NCBI GenBank assembly: GCA_963922415.1
Contig: CAWUIP010000003.1
Coordinates: 1-64,000, forward strand
DNA length: 64,000 bases
Direction: 5' to 3'
From: Aliishimia sp963922415
GTDB lineage: Bacteria; Pseudomonadota; Alphaproteobacteria; Rhodobacterales; Rhodobacteraceae
Position 1 is the stretch's first letter, and the number at the start of each line of letters is the position of its first letter. A model generated the notes under the pieces. It saw nothing but the letters and a program-made list of their open reading frames with translations. It did not search any database and had not been told where the DNA came from. The position numbers were made by a program, and so were the translations under genes. Positions 26,652-33,770 of this stretch are shown here, piece after piece.

Positions 26652-27317
26652 ATGGACATTAATCCCACGACAAGTACGAGCACGACGTCATCGACAAACA
26701 GCTCCACATCAACCGGCTCAACGCTCATCACGTCAGATTTTGAACTGTTTTTGGAGATGCTTACCGCACAAGCGAAATATCAAGACCCGCTCGACCCGAT
26801 GGACAATTCAGAATACGCGGCCCAATTGGCCACGTTCTCGTCCGTTGAACAGCAGGTTTTAACAAATGATTTGCTCACTGAGATGTCACAGCAGTTGGCC
26901 AGCAGCAGCATGGCCGAATATGCAGGCTGGATCGGTTTGGAAGCGCGGACAACCGCACCAACTTATTTTGACGGTACGTCCGTGACGATTACGCCTGACC
27001 CCGCCGGATCAGCGCAGGAGATGGATCTGGTCGTGTTCAACCAGTCCGGAGCAGAGGTGCAGCGCAAATCCTACCCCGTGGGCTCTGACCCTATTGAGTG
27101 GACAGGCGTCGCAGATGACGGGTCCACACTCGCACCCGGAGCATATTCCTTCCAAATTGAAAGCCGCGCACAGGGCAAGGTCATCTCCTCAGACCCTGTT
27201 CCGGTCTACGCGCGAGTTGTAGAGGCTCGGACAACCGGAGCTGACAGTTTCTTAGTGCTGGAAGGTGACGCCGAAATCAACGTGACAGATGTGACGGCCT
27301 TACGCGAAGCTTCATAG
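26652..27317 (+). CDS. flgD: Flagellar hook-capping protein FlgD
   Basis: 221 residues. A Ser/Thr-rich start is followed by the FlgD N-terminal hallmark (FELFLEMLTAQAKYQDPLDP), the SSVEQQVLTNDLL stretch, and a C-terminal FLG/Ig-like region (SYPVGSDPIEWTGVADDG). It is the scaffold for hook assembly and is discarded afterwards. It is the last gene of the flagellar island; the next gene converges 42 bases away. Confidence 0.95.
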   Translation: MDINPTTSTSTTSSTNSSTSTGSTLITSDFELFLEMLTAQAKYQDPLDPMDNSEYAAQLATFSSVEQQVLTNDLLTEMSQQLASSSMAEYAGWIGLEARTTAPTYFDGTSVTITPDPAGSAQEMDLVVFNQSGAEVQRKSYPVGSDPIEWTGVADDGSTLAPGAYSFQIESRAQGKVISSDPVPVYARVVEARTTGADSFLVLEGDAEINVTDVTALREAS

Positions 27318-27359
27318 TTGGCAGCGGCACCCCAAGATGCACTGGCCGCACAGTGTGCG

Positions 27360-28688
27360 TCACCACCGATCCGCCAAACTCAAACCAAGGTACACAGGCG
27401 GCATCAATACGCGGCGTAGGCGCCCCAATGGGAACCGACCCAACGGTCGTCGCATGGCCCGTGGGACAATGCTGTCGTCGGCACCCAACACCAGTTGCGC
27501 TGACAGGTGTCCCGCGTAACTGCCCATCGCGACGCCATTCCCATGGTAACACATCGCACAGACGAGCCCTGGGGCATTGGGAACTTCGCCAATGAAGGGC
27601 AGTCTGTGCCGTGCCAGTGCCACCATACCCGACCAACGATGCGTGAATGGAACGGCGCGCCAGGCCGGGAACATCGTATCGAAGTCACGCCGCAATCGCT
27701 TATGAGCACGCTGATCGGCACGCGCTGTCCCCCGAAGCCCGCCGCGCAGTCCAAAGAGCATCCTGTTTGTCGGCATAAGACGGAAGTAATGCAGCAAGTT
27801 GCGACTGTCGTAGCACATTTGATCGCACGTCCATCCTTGCGCCTCCAACTCGCTTTGCGTCAAAGGTCGTGTCACCGCCACGCTCGATTGGGCCGGCATG
27901 TATCGCCCGGCCAACCAGGGCAGACTGTCTTCAGAACTATACCCGTTCGTGGCCCAGATGACCTGCTTGGCGGCCACACGGTATGATTTGACGTTCAAGG
28001 CCCATGTTCCGTCCTCACGAACCAAGGTTGTGACCGGCGCATCAGCGTACACAGCGACGCCCGCAGACTGCACAGCGTGGCACAGCCCCGCCACATACAT
28101 TTTGGGGTTCAGTGCAAAGCCGATTGGCGTGCGCATGCCCCCGTGAAATCCTGCAGACATGCCTTCGGCAACAAGGTCATCGGCGGTGAAGACCTCTGGG
28201 GTGACCCCATAGTTTTCCTCCACCTGACGGGCTGCCTCTTGGATGCCATCCATATCGCGGGCACGGTGCGCCAGCCACGTTTCGCCTTTGGAATGGGTGT
28301 CGGCGGCGATGTTTTTGGTCTTCAGAAGAGAGGAAACGTGGGCCACCGCGGCGGCTTCCGCCTGATGCCACTCAAGCCGCCCTTCCTTCCCAAAACGCCG
28401 ATCAAGGACTGCATCTTCAAGTTTCCCGCCACCCAAACAACAGAACCCGCCGTTGCGCCCGGATGCCCCCCAACCAGGGGCCTCAGCATCTAAAACAGCA
28501 ACCTTTGCGCCGGCCTCTGCGAGCGTCATAGCGGCATTGAGCCCGGTTAGTCCCCCGCCAACAATTGCAACATCCACAGACAGGGACTGATCCAATGCGG
28601 GAACAGGAGGTCGCTCACAGGTGGCGTCCCAGTAGCAGGCAGTGTGCGGGCCCTGCCCGTAAACATATGCCCCAAAAATCCGCCTCAC
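27360..28688 (-). CDS. FAD-dependent oxidoreductase of the gamma-glutamylputrescine oxidase (PuuB) type
   Basis: 442 residues from a GTG at 28688, giving MRRIFGAYVYGQGPH, the usual start of this DAO-family group. The FAD motif GGGLTG is at residues 44-49, followed by LDAEAPGWGASGRNGGFCCL. The C-terminal MCYHGNGVAMGSYAG binds the cofactor. By family it oxidises a gamma-glutamylated polyamine or another amine. It is divergent from a class-III transaminase, which fits a polyamine or amine degradation pair. The exact substrate is not shown. A longer reading upstream adds no recognisable sequence. Confidence 0.75.
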   Translation of the reverse strand: MRRIFGAYVYGQGPHTACYWDATCERPPVPALDQSLSVDVAIVGGGLTGLNAAMTLAEAGAKVAVLDAEAPGWGASGRNGGFCCLGGGKLEDAVLDRRFGKEGRLEWHQAEAAAVAHVSSLLKTKNIAADTHSKGETWLAHRARDMDGIQEAARQVEENYGVTPEVFTADDLVAEGMSAGFHGGMRTPIGFALNPKMYVAGLCHAVQSAGVAVYADAPVTTLVREDGTWALNVKSYRVAAKQVIWATNGYSSEDSLPWLAGRYMPAQSSVAVTRPLTQSELEAQGWTCDQMCYDSRNLLHYFRLMPTNRMLFGLRGGLRGTARADQRAHKRLRRDFDTMFPAWRAVPFTHRWSGMVALARHRLPFIGEVPNAPGLVCAMCYHGNGVAMGSYAGHLSAQLVLGADDSIVPRAMRRPLGRFPLGRLRRVLMPPVYLGLSLADRW

Positions 28689-29053
28689 TGTGCGCTGCCA
28701 ACCGTGGTGCCGACCACATGCACCGGCCGCACGCTTTTTTTCATCGGCAGGGCCGTCGAAATCTTGTCGCGACACGCCGCATCGCGGAGACTGTGTCCAA
28801 ATCGGAGTTGGAATTCTGTGGTCTGACCGTCATCGTATTCGTCAGATGCAAAGAACCGACGCCTGAATTGCAGCGGCACGCCACTGTACACACAAAAGAC
28901 CATCGAGACGGATTTCATGAGGTTGCCAGTTTGCACTTAGTTTTCGGCTTTTTGAACCTTGGCGCGATATGAACAAGTTTTGCCGTTGGCAACAAGGTTG
29001 TTCGCGTGGGAACATGCTATCAAAGCGCCATTGATCGGCGAAGGGACACGGAA
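28689..29053. other. 365-base divergent intergenic region
   Basis: This region between the oxidase and transaminase genes holds no gene that I can support. Short open frames lack a ribosome site and family-like sequence. It must hold both divergent promoters. The only structure I see is the AACAA-N2-TTGTT repeat near the transaminase end. Confidence 0.5.
28991..29002. promoter_or_regulatory. Candidate operator AACAA-N2-TTGTT
   Basis: An inverted repeat 52 bases before the transaminase start, immediately after a second small repeat TTGCC-N3-GGCAA. It would fit a transcription-factor site controlling the divergent polyamine-type genes. No regulator gene is adjacent, so this is a weak inference. 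Confidence 0.25.
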
Positions 29054-30484
29054 ATGAACAAGATTACCAACCACTTGCCAACGTCCGAGCTGCAAGCGCT
29101 GGACGCGGCGCATCACATGCACCCGTTTTCATGCGGCGATGAACTGGCGCAAAAAGGGGCGCGCGTCATCACCAGAGCCAATGGCGTGTTTCTGACCGAC
29201 AGCGAAGGCAACGAAATTTTGGATGGTATGGCCGGGCTGTGGTGTGTCAACGTCGGCTACGGGCGTGCAGAGTTGGCCGAGGTCGCCGCGCGACAGATGC
29301 GCGAACTGCCCTATTACAACACCTTCTTTCAGACCACGCACATTCCCGCCATCGCCTTGGCAGAGAAGCTCGCAACCCTCGCACCCGGCGATTTGAACCA
29401 CGTGTTTTTCGGGCTGTCTGGTTCTGACGCCAATGATACAAACATCCGTCTGGTGCGGACGTATTGGGCCAAGAAGGGTCAACCCGAGCGGACGATCATC
29501 GTGGCGCGTAAGAACGCTTATCACGGGTCGTCCGTTGGCTCTGGGTCGCTGGGCGGGATGGCGTATATGCACGATGTTAACTCCATGCCGATCCCTGATA
29601 TCGTCCATATCAACCAGCCAGATTGGTGGTCCGAAGCCAAAGGAATGGATCCCGAGGCCTTCGGACTGGCCCGCGCCCGCGAGTTGGAGGCCGTGATCGA
29701 AGAACACGGCGCCGAAAGGATCGCAGCCTTCATCGGAGAGCCCATTCAAGGCGCGGGCGGTGTCATCATCCCGCCTGACAGTTACTGGCCCGAAATCCAG
29801 CGGATCTGCAAAAAGCACGACATTCTGCTCATCGCGGACGAGGTCATTTGTGGTTTTGGGCGCACAGGCGCGTGGTTTGGGTCACAAACTTTAGGGATTG
29901 AACCCGATATCATGACCATCGCAAAGGGCTTGTCATCAGGGTATCAGCCAATCGGTGCGGTCATCGTTTCGGACAAAGTCGCCAAGATCATCGATGGCGA
30001 CGATTTCTTTCATGGGTATACCTATTCAGGGCACCCGGTCGCCGCCGCTGTTGCTCTCGAAAACATTCGTATTCTGGAAGAAGAACGCATTATCGAACAT
30101 GTTCGCGACGTTGCAGCGCCAGCGCTAGCAGAAGCTTGGCATTCGTTGGGGGATCACCCGATGGTCGGAGAAACCAAGATCTGTGGACTGATGGGCTCTT
30201 TGGCGCTGACGCCCGACAAAACGACGCGCGCAAAGTTCGCGGCGTCTGAGGGAACAGTTGGCCTGATGTGCCGCGAGGCGTGTTTTGCCAATAACCTCGT
30301 CATGCGCCATGTGGGTGATCGTATGGTGATTTCACCGCCGTTGGTCATCACCGAAGCCGAAATCGACGTGCTGATACGTCGGGCACGCACGGCATTGGAT
30401 GACACTTATGCGCGCGTTCAGGCGGAGGGTCTGTGGCAGGTCGCGAGCGGTGAGAATGTCGCCGCAAACCTTCGCAACTTTTAG
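29054..30484 (+). CDS. Class-III PLP transaminase, putrescine/omega-amino acid:pyruvate type
   Basis: 476 residues. It has fold-type-I transaminase marks: AGLWCVNVGYG near residue 60, the HGSSVGSGSLGG loop, FIGEPIQGAGG, the DEVICGFGRTG stretch, and the catalytic lysine K291 in MTIAKGLSSG. This resembles the SpuC/omega-transaminase group, which moves the amino group of putrescine, GABA or beta-alanine to pyruvate. AAGGGA precedes the ATG. Divergence from a PuuB-like oxidase supports an amine catabolism role. Substrate not proven. Confidence 0.82.
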   Translation: MNKITNHLPTSELQALDAAHHMHPFSCGDELAQKGARVITRANGVFLTDSEGNEILDGMAGLWCVNVGYGRAELAEVAARQMRELPYYNTFFQTTHIPAIALAEKLATLAPGDLNHVFFGLSGSDANDTNIRLVRTYWAKKGQPERTIIVARKNAYHGSSVGSGSLGGMAYMHDVNSMPIPDIVHINQPDWWSEAKGMDPEAFGLARARELEAVIEEHGAERIAAFIGEPIQGAGGVIIPPDSYWPEIQRICKKHDILLIADEVICGFGRTGAWFGSQTLGIEPDIMTIAKGLSSGYQPIGAVIVSDKVAKIIDGDDFFHGYTYSGHPVAAAVALENIRILEEERIIEHVRDVAAPALAEAWHSLGDHPMVGETKICGLMGSLALTPDKTTRAKFAASEGTVGLMCREACFANNLVMRHVGDRMVISPPLVITEAEIDVLIRRARTALDDTYARVQAEGLWQVASGENVAANLRNF

Positions 30485-30494
30485 CCCATAGCCA

Positions 30495-31817
30495 TCATTG
30501 GCCCCGAAGCGCGCCCAATAGCGCAAGATTGGCATAGCCATCCGGAACCCGTCCCGTCGACACCTGCCACCGCCGGACAGCCGCGATCGTAAGAGGGCCG
30601 ATCTTGCCGTCTATTTTCTGGGTATCAAACCCGCCCTGTGTCAATCGTTCCTGCAACTCGATACGCTCTTCAAAGGTCAAGGCGCGGTCCGCCTCTGGCC
30701 ACCCGCCCTGGATCGCAGGACCGCCCCGTATTCTGTCGGCCAGGTGTCCGACACCAATCACGTATGCGTCTGCCGAGTTGTAGCGTTCAAGAACTTCGAA
30801 GTTGTCAAAGATCATAAATGCAGCGCCTTTTGACCCAGCTGGTAGCAAGATCGAGGCCATCCCGTGGTCCGGAACGGGTGCGCCATCCAAGTCCAGGAGG
30901 CCGATGGCCGCCCATTCCGACGGGCGCCGGAGGATCGTGCGATCTGCTAATGTGTAGTCGAAGCCTTCGGGTACCTGGACCTCAATCCCCCAGGGCTGGC
31001 CTTTGGTCCATCCGTGATGCTTCAAGTAAGCTGCGGTGGAGCCCAACGCATCCCTTGGGTCATCACTCCAGATATCGCGGATCCCGTCGCCCGTCACATC
31101 AACGGCATGTTCGAGAAAACTAATTGGCATAAACTGTGTATGCCCCATGGCACCGGCCCATGATCCCCTCATTTGTGCGGGGGTTGCATCACCTTGGTCG
31201 ACGATTTTCAGCGCAGCCATCAGGTGTGCTTCGAAAAACTTGCTGCGGCGCGCGTCAAAGGCCAAAGTTGCGAGCGATTGAAAAGTAGGCTCAGACCCGC
31301 GCACCGCACCGAATGCGCTTTCCAACCCCCAAATGGCCACAACGATGTAAGGATCCACGCCGTATTCGGCTTCAAGGCTGCGCAAGGTCGCGCTTTGCTG
31401 GGCGAAGGCCGTTTTGCCGTTGCGAATACGGTGATCACTGACTGCAGTGCTTAAGTAATCCCACAATGTTTTTGTAAACTCTGACTGATTGCGGTCACGC
31501 CGAATAACCTTTTCATCGTAGGTCACATTCGACAGGGCCCCTGTCAACGTCGCGTCAGAAATCCCTTGCCTTGCGGCCTTTTGTGCAAATTGATCAAGCC
31601 AAGCTTGGAACGCGGCTGGCTTATCGCCGGTCTCGGACACAGTGTCTGGTACAAGATTATGATCTGCACTTGGGCGCGCTTGTGGGCGCAATACCTCAGA
31701 CGGTTGTGCACGCGCGGCCCGCGCCGCATCAAGCGGGCGCTTTGAAACGCTGACCGGTTCACCTACGGCAGCAACCGCCACCATCGCCAGAAGAGCAGAG
31801 CCGAAAATACACCGCAT
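30495..31817 (-). CDS. MltB-type lytic murein transglycosylase with peptidoglycan-binding domain
   Basis: 440 residues. A signal peptide (residues 1-20) is followed by the SLT_2/MltB catalytic domain with the catalytic Glu166 in AIWGLESAFGAV and the MGHTQFMPIS motif, then a C-terminal peptidoglycan-binding domain 1 (GGFDTQKIDGKIGPLTIAAV). It cleaves the glycan backbone in the periplasm. The ATG at 31817 gives a proper signal peptide; a longer reading does not. It converges with the transaminase gene. Confidence 0.88.
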   Translation of the reverse strand: MRCIFGSALLAMVAVAAVGEPVSVSKRPLDAARAARAQPSEVLRPQARPSADHNLVPDTVSETGDKPAAFQAWLDQFAQKAARQGISDATLTGALSNVTYDEKVIRRDRNQSEFTKTLWDYLSTAVSDHRIRNGKTAFAQQSATLRSLEAEYGVDPYIVVAIWGLESAFGAVRGSEPTFQSLATLAFDARRSKFFEAHLMAALKIVDQGDATPAQMRGSWAGAMGHTQFMPISFLEHAVDVTGDGIRDIWSDDPRDALGSTAAYLKHHGWTKGQPWGIEVQVPEGFDYTLADRTILRRPSEWAAIGLLDLDGAPVPDHGMASILLPAGSKGAAFMIFDNFEVLERYNSADAYVIGVGHLADRIRGGPAIQGGWPEADRALTFEERIELQERLTQGGFDTQKIDGKIGPLTIAAVRRWQVSTGRVPDGYANLALLGALRGQ

Positions 31818-31886
31818 GGAAGCCTCGTGACACCTTTTGACCAAAGCGTAGCCTCACTGCCCCCAAGCGCCAAATCAAAATCCCGT

Positions 31887-32597
31887 CTAGGCTGTATCGC
31901 GCCCAGTTGCGGGCAAATCTCTGCGAAGTCTTTGCAGGTAATCGCGCAGCATGGACACCCGACGTGGGCGAAAGCTCTCACCCGTTGTTTCGAAAGACAG
32001 GATGCGATCCAATCGGAAAGAGCGGAAGTCTTCGCGCAAGTGGCACCAGGCCAATAGGACTGATGACGCTTCAAGATAGACGATGCCCAACGGCCAGACT
32101 TTACGCTGGGACGGAACGCCCTGCGCATCTTGGTAGTCAAAGACGATCGCAACTTCGTCCCATGTCGCTTTGCGCAGCGTTGCCACGTCAATGCTGGGCT
32201 TCGGCGGGCTCACATAACGACGCGCATCAAGAACTGCGTGCTCAAGCCGGTGGGCTTGGCGGTCAGGCACACGCGCTGTGATTTTGGCCAAGGCTGACCG
32301 CGCGGCCGCCGCAAGTGCCGGATCTGCAATTGCAACCACGTCGCGCAATCCAAGAACCAATGCCTCCAACTCATCGTCTTCGAAGCCCAAAGGGGGGAGG
32401 CTGGCGTCTTCAACCAGTGTAAAGCCGAACCCTGCCTCGCCATCGATTACAGCACCAAGACCGCGCAAGGCGTCAATGTCGCGGTAAATTGTCCGAACCG
32501 AGACGTCCAGATCATGCGCCAGGTTCTCGGCGGTGACCGGAGGGCTACTGCTGCGCAGCGCCGTCATAAGTTTGAAAAGCCGTGCCGTTTTGGACAT
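31887..32597 (-). CDS. YafY-type transcriptional regulator (HTH and WYL domains)
   Basis: 236 residues. The N-terminal winged helix-turn-helix contains TAENLAHDLDVSVRTIYRDI; the WYL domain follows, with VWPLGIVYLEASSVLLAWCH and FRSFRLDRI. WYL domains sense nucleic acid or nucleotide signals. It is divergent from a GST and DUF1801 gene pair, with only 76 bases between, so it probably controls them. Start chosen at MSKTARLF, the usual N-terminus of this group. Confidence 0.85.
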   Translation of the reverse strand: MSKTARLFKLMTALRSSSPPVTAENLAHDLDVSVRTIYRDIDALRGLGAVIDGEAGFGFTLVEDASLPPLGFEDDELEALVLGLRDVVAIADPALAAAARSALAKITARVPDRQAHRLEHAVLDARRYVSPPKPSIDVATLRKATWDEVAIVFDYQDAQGVPSQRKVWPLGIVYLEASSVLLAWCHLREDFRSFRLDRILSFETTGESFRPRRVSMLRDYLQRLRRDLPATGRDTA

Positions 32598-32673
32598 GGT
32601 GCGTAGTCTATCATTCCTGCCAAAAACTGTCATGGGGTTGCGGTAGGCAATGGGAAACAGCCACGGAGACCTC

Positions 32674-33375
32674 ATGCTAACGCTCATCACCTACCCCGGC
32701 GCTTTTGGGCAACCGAGCCTTAGTCCGTTTTGTGTAAAGGCGGCCTATCTTCTGCAGTTATCGGGTCAGGCGTGGCATCGCGAGGATCAACTCGACCCGC
32801 GCAAAGCACCACGCGGCAAGCTTCCGCTTCTGCGGACACCACATGGGGTCATCCATGACTCCGATGCGATCCGTGCCTATCTGGAGGAACAGGGCGCTGA
32901 CTTTGATGCGGGATTGAGCACAACAGACCGGGCACATGCCCGCGCGCTTCAGCGTATGGCCGAAGAGCATATGTATTTTCTTTTGGTCTTAGACAGGTGG
33001 GAGCGCGACGACGTCTGGCCGATTATCCGTGATACGTATTTCAGCCAGATCCCATCACTGTTGCGCGGGATCATCACGTCTGGAATTCGCCGAAAGCTCC
33101 TACGCGGCTTGTATGCGCAAGGATTGGGTCGGATGACGTGGGATGAACGCTTGGATCGGCTCGACCAGGATTTAGAGGTAATCTGCGCGCTTTTGGAGGG
33201 GCACGATTTTCTCTTGAGCGACACACCGACAGCCGTCGACACGTCTGTGGGGGCTATGCTGGGCGCGATGCGCACAACGCCCGTGAAAACTCCGCTTCAA
33301 GAGCGCATCCTACAATTTCCACGCCTGCTGGCTTACATTGACCGCATAGACGCAATTTTGGACGATCCAAAGTGA
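32674..33375 (+). CDS. Glutathione S-transferase family protein (metaxin/failed-axon-like)
   Basis: 233 residues. The thioredoxin-like N-terminal domain has SPFCVKAAYLLQLSG and the GKLPLLRTPHGVIHDSDAIR segment, where the cis-Pro and Ser-Asp glutathione contacts occur. A helical C-terminal domain follows. The pattern is closer to the Fax/metaxin-type GST group than to classical GSTs. GGAG precedes the ATG. It is divergent from the WYL regulator and overlaps the DUF1801 gene by 4 bases. Confidence 0.8.
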   Translation: MLTLITYPGAFGQPSLSPFCVKAAYLLQLSGQAWHREDQLDPRKAPRGKLPLLRTPHGVIHDSDAIRAYLEEQGADFDAGLSTTDRAHARALQRMAEEHMYFLLVLDRWERDDVWPIIRDTYFSQIPSLLRGIITSGIRRKLLRGLYAQGLGRMTWDERLDRLDQDLEVICALLEGHDFLLSDTPTAVDTSVGAMLGAMRTTPVKTPLQERILQFPRLLAYIDRIDAILDDPK

Positions 33376-33770
33376 GCCTACCGCCCCCACCTGACCAAGT
33401 GCGTGACGCACTTGACGCAGCCCCGCGTGCCGCGCGTGATGGGCTGTGGGCGCTTCGCACGCTGATCTTGGAAACCGCCGCAAGTTTGCCAGATGTTGGA
33501 CGGGTCGAAGAAACGCTTAAATGGGGCCAGCCCGCGTTTCTGACGCCAGAGACGAAGTCCGGGTCGACCTTGCGCATTGGCTGCCCAAAATCAGGCGGCT
33601 TTGCGCTCTACGCGCATTGCCAAACAACGATTATTTCGAACTTCGCGGCGACCTTCCCAGGCCAAGATCAGATTGAAGGCAACCGCGCCGTCCACTTTAA
33701 ACACGTGGATTGCATCGATCCAGCGCGCCACGGACAGTTAATTTCACATGCGCTACGCTATCACCTTTGA
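33372..33770 (+). CDS. DUF1801 domain protein
   Basis: 132 residues starting at a GTG that overlaps the GST stop (GTGA). The DUF1801 fold is visible in LPDVGRVEETLKWGQPAFLT and SGGFALYAHCQT. These are small soluble YdhG-like proteins of unknown function. It is the second gene of the GST operon. Its end overlaps the converging rnr gene by 10 bases. Confidence 0.75.
   Translation: MSLPPPPDQVRDALDAAPRAARDGLWALRTLILETAASLPDVGRVEETLKWGQPAFLTPETKSGSTLRIGCPKSGGFALYAHCQTTIISNFAATFPGQDQIEGNRAVHFKHVDCIDPARHGQLISHALRYHL

Noticed and set aside
27336..27357. GCACTG/CAGTGC-like hairpin between flgD and the oxidase gene as a bidirectional terminator
   Set aside because: The stem is only about 5 clean bases and no T-run follows on either strand.
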